A stretch of DNA of 64,000 nt. It comes from Balneolaceae bacterium (GTDB taxonomy: Bacteria > Bacteroidota > Rhodothermia > Balneolales > Balneolaceae). The notes beneath the pieces are model-generated. The model saw only the letters and a program-made list of their open reading frames with translations. It did no database searches and was not told the origin of the DNA. Shown in pieces: positions 36,463 to 45,065 of the stretch. The stretch lies in contig JAXHMK010000019.1 of NCBI GenBank assembly GCA_034521495.1, forward strand, positions 124,001-188,000. Reading direction: 5' to 3'. Numbering within the stretch: position 1 is the first letter of the stretch; each line of letters opens with the position of its first letter. The translations under genes and the position numbers were made by a program.

Positions 36463-37167
36463 ATGCCTATGCAAGTTAGTGTAATAATACCCACATATAA
36501 TGAAGAAGAATCGATTGGGAAACTTCTCAATCATTTAAAAAAATATGGCGACGAACGGCTCCATGAACTCATCGTAATAGATGGAGGAAGTGACGACCGC
36601 ACCGTTGAAATAGCCCGGAAAAGCGATGCTCGCTGCCTGGTATGCAAGAAAAAAGGCCGGGCCGCACAAATGAATATGGGATATCGACACTCATCCGGTG
36701 ATCTTCTCTATTTTGTTCACGCTGATTCGTTCCCTCCTGAAACCTATCTCGATGATCTTCAGACTGCTTTAAAAAACGGCTGTCCTGCCGGATGCTATCG
36801 GTTTCAGTTTGATTCGGACCGCTTGCTTTTAAAAGTGAACTCCTACTTTACCCGATTTGACCGGATTATGTGCCGGGGTGGAGATCAAACACTTTTCATC
36901 AGACGTAAACTATTTGAAAAACTGGGTGGATTTCGGGATGACTTCATGATTATGGAGGATTATGATCTAATTCAAAAAATTCAACGAAAAACCTCTTTTA
37001 AAATCATTCCAAAAGACGTGACCGTATCGGCAAGAAAATATGATATGAACCCGTACCTGAAAGTCAATTTTGCAAACTTCGTGGTTTTTATGATGTATTT
37101 TTTCGGAGCCCGCCAGCAAACTATGGTTTCCGCCTACAAGAACCTGATTCACCATCCAAAGTTATAA
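36463..37167 (+). CDS. Family 2 glycosyltransferase, TIGR04283 type
   Basis: This 234-residue GT-A enzyme begins VSVIIPTYNEEESIGKLL and has the IVIDGGSDDRT motif, FVHADS (metal-binding HxD) and MIMEDYDLIQKI (the ED catalytic region). This is the TIGR04283 group, often found with radical SAM/selenodomain genes. No such partner is here. The C-terminal NFVVFMMYFFGA helix may associate with the membrane. Confidence 0.85.
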   Translation: MPMQVSVIIPTYNEEESIGKLLNHLKKYGDERLHELIVIDGGSDDRTVEIARKSDARCLVCKKKGRAAQMNMGYRHSSGDLLYFVHADSFPPETYLDDLQTALKNGCPAGCYRFQFDSDRLLLKVNSYFTRFDRIMCRGGDQTLFIRRKLFEKLGGFRDDFMIMEDYDLIQKIQRKTSFKIIPKDVTVSARKYDMNPYLKVNFANFVVFMMYFFGARQQTMVSAYKNLIHHPKL

Positions 37168-37269
37168 TGTTCCATATCTCACTATCTTTTCTGGTTCAGT
37201 TCCTGCTCAATTAATCTTATTTTGTTTAGGTTGAAAACAGGTCAATCAGATTGCAAATAAAAGTGAGTT

Positions 37270-37737
37270 ATGGAAACGAAGTTTATGGAGCGAGCCATTG
37301 AATTGGCCCAAAAGGGCATGGATCAAAACCACGGCGGGCCTTTCGGTTGTGTGATTGTGAAAGACAACACCATTATTGCCGAGGGACACAATCGTGTAAC
37401 AACAGACAACGATCCCACAGCCCATGCCGAAATTATTGCCATTCGAAATGCCTGCGAAGAACTAAACGATTTTCAGCTCACCGATTGTGTGATTTACACC
37501 TCCTGCGAACCCTGTCCGATGTGTCTCGGTGCAATTTACTGGGCCCGGCCAAAACGAATCTATTATGCCGCAACACGCGAAGATGCAGCCGGTGCCGGTT
37601 TTGATGATGAATTTATCTATAAAGAGTTGGACATATCACCGGAACAACGAACCATTCCAATGATCGCCACTGAACGAAAAAGGGCAGTTCAGGTTTTTGA
37701 AAAGTGGAAGAAAAAAGAAGATAAAATTGACTACTAA
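37270..37737 (+). CDS. guaD: Guanine deaminase (CDA-fold nucleoside deaminase)
   Basis: This 155-residue cytidine-deaminase-fold protein has zinc ligands H52 (HAE, E54 the proton shuttle), C82 and C85 (EPCPMC). Its overall sequence, including AIYWARPKRIYYAA and AGFDDEFIYKE, closely follows the Bacillus GuaD type that converts guanine to xanthine. Length agrees with that family. Its stop is directly followed by the ATG of the Nudix gene. Confidence 0.88.
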   Translation: METKFMERAIELAQKGMDQNHGGPFGCVIVKDNTIIAEGHNRVTTDNDPTAHAEIIAIRNACEELNDFQLTDCVIYTSCEPCPMCLGAIYWARPKRIYYAATREDAAGAGFDDEFIYKELDISPEQRTIPMIATERKRAVQVFEKWKKKEDKIDY

Positions 37738-38376
37738 ATGGCGCTCCATCCTTTTTATAAATTTCTAATAGAGCAGTCTGAAAAAGATTTACCGGGACGA
37801 GAGGCTCAGATGAAAATGTCGCCCGAACCGCTTGATCCAAATTTTGTGCTGCCGCAGAAAGAATCCGACACTGCCTACCCCAGCAGTGTTTTAATTCCTC
37901 TCTTCCCTGATAAAAACCACCAACTGAATGTTATTCTAACTCTCCGAACGGAAGGTATTCGCCACGCCGGTCAGATAAGCTTCCCGGGCGGACGCCGTGA
38001 GGGTAGCGAATTACCAGAAGAAACAGCTCTAAGGGAAACAGAAGAGGAGATTGGTGTTACCCGAAATCAGATAGAGATTGCTTGCTGTATTACTCCTCTC
38101 TACCTGCACAGAACGGATAATCAAATCACCCCTTTTGTGGGTTTTTTAGAACAGGAGCCAAAACTACAGCCAAACCCGGCAGAAGTGAAAGAAGCTTTTT
38201 CAATTCCCCTGGAAAATTTAATCGAAAATGAAAACTATAAAGAAGAAAAGTGGGATCTGACCCCTACCAGTTTTCACGTACCTTACTGGACTATACACGA
38301 AGTTCCACTATGGGGGGCTACAGCTATGATGATGAGTGAATTACTTGAACTTTATAAGAAGTTTCTGCAGCGTTAA
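37738..38376 (+). CDS. Nudix hydrolase, CoA pyrophosphatase (NudL) type
   Basis: This 212-residue protein has a Nudix box (GX5EX7REUXEEXGU) from GGRREGSELPEET into RETEEEIGV, preceded by IRHAGQISFPGG. The latter is the UPF0035 motif of CoA pyrophosphatases, which cut CoA to 3-prime,5-prime-ADP and phosphopantetheine. It is cotranscribed and translationally adjacent to guaD. Confidence 0.87.
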   Translation: MALHPFYKFLIEQSEKDLPGREAQMKMSPEPLDPNFVLPQKESDTAYPSSVLIPLFPDKNHQLNVILTLRTEGIRHAGQISFPGGRREGSELPEETALRETEEEIGVTRNQIEIACCITPLYLHRTDNQITPFVGFLEQEPKLQPNPAEVKEAFSIPLENLIENENYKEEKWDLTPTSFHVPYWTIHEVPLWGATAMMMSELLELYKKFLQR

Positions 38377-38781
38377 AAATTTACTGATTCAGATTCATAC
38401 CAATTCACTTTAAAAATTGTGTTGCCCCGTTTTTGAGCAAAATTAGTCGCTCTGAAGAACAATAAAACAACCCTTTCTTCTCAGAATTAACATCTATACA
38501 GCATCTTTCGCTTTAGAGAAGTTAACCCGAAGATATTTTTTTGTACCATAAGTAATTAAAAATATTATTGATAACAGTTTTATGAAGTGGAAAATCTAAT
38601 TCCCTTGTTTCACCGCTCTCCCGTGAAACAGAATACAGGCGATGCTCTGCCCCGCCGTATATTGGCTACATACGGGCAGCAGAGCAGCCCTGACTACCAT
38701 CTCGGAGCAGAGCACCGAGACGAGAATAAAGAACTATTTATAAGTTTAAAATTAAAAAAATGGGGCAACTCCTATTTCTCT

Positions 38782-39508
38782 TTAGAGGACTTACCCCATT
38801 TTTTGTGTGAACTATTTGTTTGATGCTCTATATTCATTTGATTTGATACACTCCAGAGAGCTCCATTGTGTGGACACAAGTTTAGGAACTGAAAAAAGAG
38901 ATCCCTTCAGCCGGTAGTCGGATCCCATAGGGACTTCATCCCGTTAGAAAAGCGCTGACGGAATTCTTCAGGATGACATTGATCTATAAATTACGTTTTG
39001 TGGTAGTCCCTTTTTTAATGCGAAAAAAGGACTACTACGCTAAAGCTTTGAAGGCCAGGTGACGAAAAACGCATCGGGAATAGAGATGTTCACATTCTAT
39101 AATATTAAACTATGATTTACTTTCAGTTCTTTCTTGCCGTTTCCATCGGTTTTCCCGCTATTCCCGCATACCCTGATTGATCGATGATAGGTCGCCAATA
39201 TATTCGGCCTTGATGGGTGGAGGATTGGCATGGGGTGCAGCACAGCACGGGAGAAATCGCTCTGCGCGCTCACCCTGTGAGCATTCGCAGAGTGTACACG
39301 TGCGGGCAACCCATACCCGGAAGCCATCACAGCCGGGAGGTTTTGCTTACTTTTGGCGGTACAAAAGTAATAGGAAAAAATGCTATAGGACTGTTAATGT
39401 TGTATCAAAGCAAATTCGTTCTCTTTTTTCCGGTTTCCACTTATAAAATTCTACATTATGCTAATATTATTTAGCTTATGGATTATTAAGTAAAAATTTC
39501 GGGGTAAC
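38782..39508. repeat. Possible composite element carrying subfamily A core
   Basis: GGACTTACCCCATTTTTTGT at 38782 matches the left end of the two B elements, and AATTTCGGGGTAACTTCTCT at 39495-39514 matches their other end. Between them lie an A core (39203-39370) and the same AT-rich tail type (TTTCCACTTATAAAATTC). The distance (about 727 bp) is twice that of the B copies, so either extra DNA is inserted at about 38810-39190 or the left end is unrelated. Confidence 0.4.
39203..39370. repeat. Structured palindromic element, subfamily A, copy 2
   Basis: This aligns end to end with 1769-1939 in the same orientation. Compared with copy 1, the ATGGTTT/AAACCAT stem has become ATGGG/CCCAT, and the side hairpin has changed from ATTCCTTTTGG/CCAAAAGGAAT to TTACTTTTG/CAAAAGTAA, both still paired. 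The CACGGG/CCCGTG stem is weakened here (CACG/CGTG). Confidence 0.8.
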
Positions 39509-39598
39509 TTCTCTTTCGCTTTACCATTGATAAAGAGTCTGTTTACCCATATCTATACTATTCACAAAAATTAGAATTGATGTCTGCCAATTATAAAT

Positions 39599-40846
39599 AT
39601 GAATGATACAAGAGTTGTGGTTACCGGAATGGGTGCCATCACCCCCCTCGGCGAAAATATGCCTGAAACCTGGAAAAATGCTGTGGAAGGAGTAAGCGGA
39701 GCAGCAGATATTACACGCTTCAATCCAGAGAAATTTAAAGCTCAGTTTGCATGCGAAGTTAAAAATTTCAACCCAAAGAAGTATCTCGACCGCAATGAGA
39801 TTAAGCGGTCTGATCTCTTTACCCAATATGGCCTTTATGCAGCTGCCGAAGCGATGAACGATTCAGGCCTGGACCTTGAAAAAGTATCTCCGTTTGATGT
39901 TGGAGTGATCTGGGGAACCGGACAGGGTGGTATGGGTACATTTGAAGAGGAATTGAAAGGCTATATCGCTAATGATATGACTCCCAGATTCAGCCCGTTT
40001 TTTGTACCCAAACTCATCCCCAATATGGCTTCGGGTATGATCTCCATGAAGTTTGGGTTGATGGGCATTAACTATACCACAATATCTGCCTGTGCCAGTT
40101 CTAACACAGCTATCATGGATGCCTATAATTACATAAAAATGGGTAAAGCAAAAGCGTTTATTACCGGTGGTTCTGAAGCGCCCGTTACCGAAGCAACAAT
40201 CGGTGGATTTACAGCCATGCGTGCCATGAGCACCCGAAATGATTCACCTGAAACAGCTTCCCGGCCATTCGATCCCGAACGAGACGGTTTTGTAATGGGT
40301 GAAGGATCCTGTGCCCTGATTCTTGAGGAGTATGAACATGCCAAAAACCGGGGAGCAACGATATATGCAGAAGTAACCGGTGCTGCAATGACGGCCGATG
40401 CCTACCACTTGACAGCTACACATCCGGAAGGTCTTGGAGCACTCCGGGGCATGAAACTGGCTATGAAAGAAGCAAACTGCAATCCGGATGATATAGATTA
40501 TATCAACACACATTCCACATCTACACCGGTGGGAGACATCAGCGAGATGCTTGCTGTGTCTAAACTCTTTGAGAACAGTAATAAGAAACCAACAGTCAGT
40601 GCAACCAAATCCATGACCGGCCATCTTTTGGGTGCCGCAGGTGCTATAGAAGCAGTATTTTCTGTGAAATCTGTTCAGGAAAATATTATTCCGCCAACCA
40701 TTAATACGGAGTCAATTGACGATGAAATTCCAAAAGATATTGAGATTGTACTTGGTTCGGCCCAAAAACAGGAAGTAAATACTGCAATGAGTAATAATTT
40801 TGGTTTTGGAGGGCATAACGGAATTGTGATTTTTAAGAAAGTATGA
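39599..40846 (+). CDS. fabF: Beta-ketoacyl-ACP synthase II
   Basis: This 415-residue condensing enzyme of type II fatty acid synthesis has the full Cys-His-His triad: C165 in SACASSNTA, H305 in NTHSTSTPVGD and H342 in KSMTGHLLGAAGA. A glycine-rich C-terminus (NNFGFGGHNG) is normal. The usual neighbours (acpP, fabD, rnc) are absent; it stands alone between repeats and a small exported-protein gene, so it could be a second FabF copy. Confidence 0.9.
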   Translation: MNDTRVVVTGMGAITPLGENMPETWKNAVEGVSGAADITRFNPEKFKAQFACEVKNFNPKKYLDRNEIKRSDLFTQYGLYAAAEAMNDSGLDLEKVSPFDVGVIWGTGQGGMGTFEEELKGYIANDMTPRFSPFFVPKLIPNMASGMISMKFGLMGINYTTISACASSNTAIMDAYNYIKMGKAKAFITGGSEAPVTEATIGGFTAMRAMSTRNDSPETASRPFDPERDGFVMGEGSCALILEEYEHAKNRGATIYAEVTGAAMTADAYHLTATHPEGLGALRGMKLAMKEANCNPDDIDYINTHSTSTPVGDISEMLAVSKLFENSNKKPTVSATKSMTGHLLGAAGAIEAVFSVKSVQENIIPPTINTESIDDEIPKDIEIVLGSAQKQEVNTAMSNNFGFGGHNGIVIFKKV

Positions 40847-40992
40847 CTTCACTTGAACCGGTGTATTCTTTCACAAAATCAAATATTGAAAGAATTATAC
40901 CCTAATTTACGCCTAATTAATGAGGCCCTTGTTGTTTCCAATCAAAAGAAATAACATTTTATCCATATACAACTAATTAAACATTCAGGAAT

Positions 40993-41823
40993 ATGAAAAA
41001 GATTAAGTTTTCATTCATTTTAGCGACACTACTTGTCATCTGTTCAACCTCACTTTTTGCACAATCATCCCAGGAGATTCTTGATCAAATGATTGAGCAG
41101 TACACCAATTCTATCGAAGATGTTGAAACCATGATGATGATTACACGCATGGAGGGTTTCGTGGAAACAGATCCGGATACAACCTACTACAGAAAAGTTG
41201 AAACCGATGGCTTTCCAACGATGCAGGTTGTGAATTCAGGATCAAATACACCGGCAACAAACTACTACAATTTCCAGGAGAACTATGATGCACTGGTTGC
41301 TAATTCTACTTACGAGGGAACGGAAACAGTTAATGGGCGTCGGGCTCATGTTCTTTTCATTGAAGATGTAACAGCTCTATATGATGATATGGTAACCACC
41401 CCCGAGGCACAACAGCAACAACAACAGGCCGAACCGCAAAGCGGCCGGATGTATATTGATGCCGAAGATTATATTCCGATCCGTATGAACTTTGACATCA
41501 ATTACGATGGAGAGTATACGGGGTCAGCTGATATGGTAATGTCAGATATTCGAAATATTGACGGTATGCTGATACCTTTCATGATGGAGATGAGGATCGA
41601 GGGTATTTCAGGTTCTATGTCTGCTGAAGATATGGCCGAAGCGCAGCAAAGTATGAAAGATCTCGAAGAGCAGATGGAAAACGCATCAGGCTTACAAAAG
41701 CGAATTCTTGAACGCGCCGTTAAGCCGCAGATGGAACGACTGCAAAAAATGTTAGCAGAAGGAGCCATGACAATGACTACAATCATTGAGGATGTTCAAA
41801 CCAACATTACTATCCCGGAATAG
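40993..41823 (+). CDS. Exported protein, possibly LolA/LolB-like fold
   Basis: This 276-residue protein has a Sec signal ending SLFAQ, then a start (SSQEILDQMIEQYTNSIEDVETMMM) and strand pattern typical of outer-membrane lipoprotein-sorting-like proteins. A QQQQQQ tract lies near residue 144 and a charged helical segment (EAQQSMKDLEEQME) before the end. No lipobox. I cannot assign a function. A strong terminator follows. Confidence 0.55.
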   Translation: MKKIKFSFILATLLVICSTSLFAQSSQEILDQMIEQYTNSIEDVETMMMITRMEGFVETDPDTTYYRKVETDGFPTMQVVNSGSNTPATNYYNFQENYDALVANSTYEGTETVNGRRAHVLFIEDVTALYDDMVTTPEAQQQQQQAEPQSGRMYIDAEDYIPIRMNFDINYDGEYTGSADMVMSDIRNIDGMLIPFMMEMRIEGISGSMSAEDMAEAQQSMKDLEEQMENASGLQKRILERAVKPQMERLQKMLAEGAMTMTTIIEDVQTNITIPE

Positions 41824-41844
41824 AATCTTTTCCGCTTTTTTAGG

Positions 41845-41879
41845 GAGGGTATGAATTCATTTTCATACTCTCTTTTTTT
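41845..41879 (+). terminator. Rho-independent terminator
   Basis: GAGGGTATGAA (41845-41855) pairs over 11 bases with TTCATACTCTC (41862-41872), with a six-base loop and one G-T pair, followed by TTTTTTT. It lies 22 bases past the stop of the exported protein gene. Confidence 0.8.
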
Positions 41880-42006
41880 ATGATTGCACTACGATGAAAC
41901 TGCTGACTGATGATCTTTTGTAAAGCTATACGTGACAGGCAGATGAACGCATTCCAGGTAATCCCTGTTTTTATAATAGAATTAGGAATTAAAAAAATGA
42001 CCAGAT

Positions 42007-42294
42007 ATGGATAACAAAGAAGCGTATAAAGAGAAAATCAGAGCTCAACTGGATGAATGGAGAGCAGATGCCGACAAGCTGAAAGCTAAGATCAAACAGA
42101 AGCAGGCTGACGGAAAAATTGATTCTCAAAAATATCTTGATGAACTGAAGGAGAAACAGAAGACCGCAAGAGCTAAGCTGGAGCAACTTGAAGATTCAGG
42201 AGAAGAAGCCTGGGATGATATCAAAGCAGGTCTCGAAAAAGCTACCGGTGAATTGAAAGAAACATTTTCTAAAGTCCGGAGCAAATTCAACTAA
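42007..42294 (+). CDS. Small coiled-coil protein
   Basis: This 95-residue, highly charged protein is predicted to be almost wholly helical (LDEWRADADKLKAKIKQKQ, then LKEKQKTARAKLEQLEDSGE and AWDDIKAGLEKATGELKE). It lacks a signal peptide. The pattern resembles small stress-associated coiled-coil proteins found in cyanobacteria and Bacteroidota. It overlaps the 3-prime end of the convergent feoB by eight bases. Confidence 0.65.
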   Translation: MDNKEAYKEKIRAQLDEWRADADKLKAKIKQKQADGKIDSQKYLDELKEKQKTARAKLEQLEDSGEEAWDDIKAGLEKATGELKETFSKVRSKFN

Positions 42295-44437
42295 AGTTTG
42301 TTCCAACCTGGTATACAAGAAACGAGCAAATATATGCCAGTGAGGTCATATAAATAAACATAACGGCGGGCCACTTCCAGGAATTGGTTTCTCTTTTTAC
42401 GATGGCTATCGTACTCATACATTGCATTGCAAGTGCAAAGAAAACCATTAGTGATAAAGCAGTCCAAACACTGTAAATAGGCTCGCCATTACTATCAACA
42501 TCGCGCTGAAGTTTCTTTTGCAGGGAAACTGCATCATCCTGGTCTTGTACACTATAAATTGTATTGAGCGTGCCCACCATCACTTCCCGGGCTGCAAAGG
42601 ATGTAATCAAACCGATACCAATTTTCCAGTCAAAACCGAGGGGTTCAATTACCGGTTCAATGAACTGGCCAAATTGACCCGCATAACTCTGCTGCAGTTT
42701 TAATGATGCAGCAACTTGTTCATCTTCACTGGATCTTGTCTCAACATTCTCGGTTGTAATATTATCTGTGGCAAGCGTTTCAGGCTGATCCGTTTTCGGG
42801 AAGGAAGCCAGGAACCACAGCACAATTGAAATGCCCAGGATAATCTTTCCTGCCTCTGTTACAAATACTTTACCGCGGTCGAATACATTTTGGAACACGC
42901 CCGACCATTTTGGCATTTTATAACTTGGCAATTCCATAATAAACGGGGATGGCTGGTCCGTTTTTATAAACTGTTTCATCACAAATGCAGCGAGAATTGC
43001 CATCACAATTCCAAAAATATAGAGTCCAAAGAAGGTAATACCCTGGAGTGTAAAAATTCCCAGGAAAGTTGTACTGGGTATAAAAGCTGCAATCATCAGT
43101 GCGTAAACCGGTAATCTTGCCGAGCATGCCATAAATGGCAGCACCATGATTGTGATAATTCGATCACTCCAGTTCTCAATTGTCCGTGCAGCCATAATTC
43201 CGGGAATTGCACAGGCAAAGCCAGACATTAACGGAACCACAGATCGCCCATGTAAACCGATTCGGGTCATAAATCCATCCATTACAAACGCTGCGCGGGC
43301 CATATACCCGGTTCCTTCAAGAACCGATATAAAGAAGAAAAGAAATGTAATTTGCGGCAGGAAAATCACCACACCCCCCAAACCTGCAATCACCCCTTCA
43401 ACCAACAAGTCGTTTAATATACCGGGTGGTAAATTGGCTGCAACCCAACTTCCCATCTCAATAAAAAGCAGATCTATCAGATCCATAAATGGTTCAGCCC
43501 ACGAAAAAATAGATTGAAACATTAAGAGCAATACCAACCCGAAAATAACAGGCCCAAATACTTTATGGGTTACATATTCATCAATTTTATCTGAAAGCGT
43601 GGCTTTATCTTCACCGGATTTCACGACCGATCCGGCTGTACATTTTTCAATGTAATCATACCTCTTCAGTACTTCTTCAGCTGCATAATTCTTCCCGGCA
43701 TCATCGAGAATTTTTCGGGCTTTTTGTACGATCTGCCTTAATTGATGCTGTTTCTCGATCTCCGGAATGAGATTAATCGCCTGGTCATCTCCAATAAACC
43801 GAAGAGCCTCAACAGTCCACGTTCGTTCAGGCAGCCCGGTATGCGGTTTAATCCACTCTTCAATAATTATATTGATCGCCTTTCGTAACGATTCTCCAGG
43901 GTTCCACTGCAGGGGCTTTGAGGCATTTAACGTATGAGAGGAGAGATAATCACGAAGTTTCTGAACCTCTTTCTCGTTTTTCGTTACCATGGGGAGAACG
44001 GGAACTCCAAAACCTTTGGATATTTTATCTGCATTGATCTCAATCCCCCGTTCCTCGGCTACATCAACCATACTCAACACAACAATTACCGGAATTCCCA
44101 GATCCATTATTTGCGAAACCAGGTAAAGATTCCTGTCGAGGTTGCTGGCATCTGCCATTACAATCACAAGATCGGGCTCTGGTTCATGCTCATATTTTCC
44201 CGCCAAAACCTGGTAGGTAATTCTTTCGTCGATCTGTTTTGGATTCAGGCTGTATGTTCCGGGCAGATCAACAATTCTAAACTGTTTACCACCAATGGTT
44301 GCATAACCAACCTTCTTTTCAACCGTAACTCCGGGGTAATTGGCAATCTTTTGCTTTAACCCTGTTAAAGCGTTGAAAAGTGTAGATTTTCCCGTGTTAG
44401 GATTTCCGACTAACGCAATTGTTGTTTCTCTCTGCAC
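42287..44437 (-). CDS. feoB: Ferrous iron transporter FeoB
   Basis: This 716-residue protein has an N-terminal G domain (G1 GNPNTGKST at 10-18; G3 DLPGTYSL), a GDI-like helical domain and a polytopic C-terminal part with two Gate motifs (SGFACAIPGIMAARTI and TSFAAREVMVGTLNT). The G4 motif reads SMVD instead of the usual NxxD, which may weaken guanine specificity. It imports Fe2+. It follows two feoA genes in one operon (11-base gap). I saw no convincing Fur or DtxR site, only an AT-rich TTTAGATTGAGTTAAAA near the first feoA. Confidence 0.92.
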   Translation of the reverse strand: MQRETTIALVGNPNTGKSTLFNALTGLKQKIANYPGVTVEKKVGYATIGGKQFRIVDLPGTYSLNPKQIDERITYQVLAGKYEHEPEPDLVIVMADASNLDRNLYLVSQIMDLGIPVIVVLSMVDVAEERGIEINADKISKGFGVPVLPMVTKNEKEVQKLRDYLSSHTLNASKPLQWNPGESLRKAINIIIEEWIKPHTGLPERTWTVEALRFIGDDQAINLIPEIEKQHQLRQIVQKARKILDDAGKNYAAEEVLKRYDYIEKCTAGSVVKSGEDKATLSDKIDEYVTHKVFGPVIFGLVLLLMFQSIFSWAEPFMDLIDLLFIEMGSWVAANLPPGILNDLLVEGVIAGLGGVVIFLPQITFLFFFISVLEGTGYMARAAFVMDGFMTRIGLHGRSVVPLMSGFACAIPGIMAARTIENWSDRIITIMVLPFMACSARLPVYALMIAAFIPSTTFLGIFTLQGITFFGLYIFGIVMAILAAFVMKQFIKTDQPSPFIMELPSYKMPKWSGVFQNVFDRGKVFVTEAGKIILGISIVLWFLASFPKTDQPETLATDNITTENVETRSSEDEQVAASLKLQQSYAGQFGQFIEPVIEPLGFDWKIGIGLITSFAAREVMVGTLNTIYSVQDQDDAVSLQKKLQRDVDSNGEPIYSVWTALSLMVFFALAMQCMSTIAIVKRETNSWKWPAVMFIYMTSLAYICSFLVYQVGTNFS

Positions 44438-44448
44438 TTCTATTCACC

Positions 44449-44664
44449 CTATTCAATTTCAATACATTTCGCCTCTGATTCCCGAAGCGACAATAAATAT
44501 CCCCGTATTTTTACTTCGATGGGATAACCAAGAGGTGCCGCACGAACCACTTCTACTTTTGAGCCGGGAGTCAATCCCATTTCAAGCAGTCTCAACATTT
44601 CAGGCCCTTTGACATTTTTTATGGTTCTGACGCCTGATTCTTTTAGATCGGAAAGTTTTTTCAT
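44449..44664 (-). CDS. feoA: FeoA protein (second copy)
   Basis: This 71-residue SH3-like protein has LLEMGLTPGSKVEVVRAAPLG followed by PIEVKIRGYLLSLRESEA, the FeoA core. FeoA binds FeoB and supports iron uptake. It lies between the first feoA (3-base gap) and feoB. Confidence 0.88.
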   Translation of the reverse strand: MKKLSDLKESGVRTIKNVKGPEMLRLLEMGLTPGSKVEVVRAAPLGYPIEVKIRGYLLSLRESEAKCIEIE

Positions 44665-44667
44665 TCT

Positions 44668-44886
44668 CTATCTTGGTGTAACCAAAATGGATCGAGCCAG
44701 TTTGCCATTAATTGCAAGCTTGGTCCCTCCCACTTGTAATACGACATTTTTTTGGTTTGAGATGATTACTGCATGATTTCCCTCAACACAACCCAACTCC
44801 CTAAGACGCTTCGCCTCATCTGAACTGCACGAAAGCGTGGAGATATCAACGTTTTCACCGGGTTTTACAATGGTCAGTGGTAACAT
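44668..44886 (-). CDS. feoA: FeoA protein (first copy)
   Basis: This 72-residue protein has the same fold (RLRELGCVEGNHAVIISNQ, then VLQVGGTKLAINGKLARSI) but is diverged from the second copy. It is the promoter-proximal gene of the feoA-feoA-feoB operon. Its N-terminus (LPLTIVKPGENVDISTLS) contains a segment before the SH3 core. Confidence 0.85.
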   Translation of the reverse strand: MLPLTIVKPGENVDISTLSCSSDEAKRLRELGCVEGNHAVIISNQKNVVLQVGGTKLAINGKLARSILVTPR

Positions 44887-45065
44887 ATCTATATCAGTTA
44901 TACTATTTTAACTCAATCTAAATAAAGATATGAAATTAGGTGTTCAGGTGAAACCAAATCATAAACGAATTCAAATTTTTTATTCCAGGTGATTCGTAAA
45001 AAGAAGTTCACTATAAATTTTTATACTTAAGAAGGTTCTATTATTTCAACATTAGTTAAACACCT

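Larger units (their letters stand above)
38377..39598. other. 1.2-kb gene-free repeat region upstream of fabF
   Basis: The gap contains short palindromes at about 38606-38733 (GTTTCACCGC...GTGAAAC, GATGCTCTGCCC...GGGCAGCAGAGC, CTCGG...CCGAG). A hairpin ATGGGGCAACTCCT...AGGACTTACCCCAT lies at 38761-38796, and a subfamily A core at 39203-39370 is followed by an AT-rich tail ending in GGGGTAAC at 39501-39508. Short open frames here coincide with repeats and are not credible genes. Confidence 0.6.

Noticed and set aside
38587-38823. Possible 78-residue gene after the Nudix gene
   Set aside because: It coincides with palindromic repeats and the GGGGCAAC/TTACCCC hairpin; its sequence is not protein-like.
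44887-45065. Fur or DtxR operator upstream of feoA
   Set aside because: The TTTAGATTGAGTTAAAA segment is only weakly palindromic and the region is AT-rich, so no site was called.
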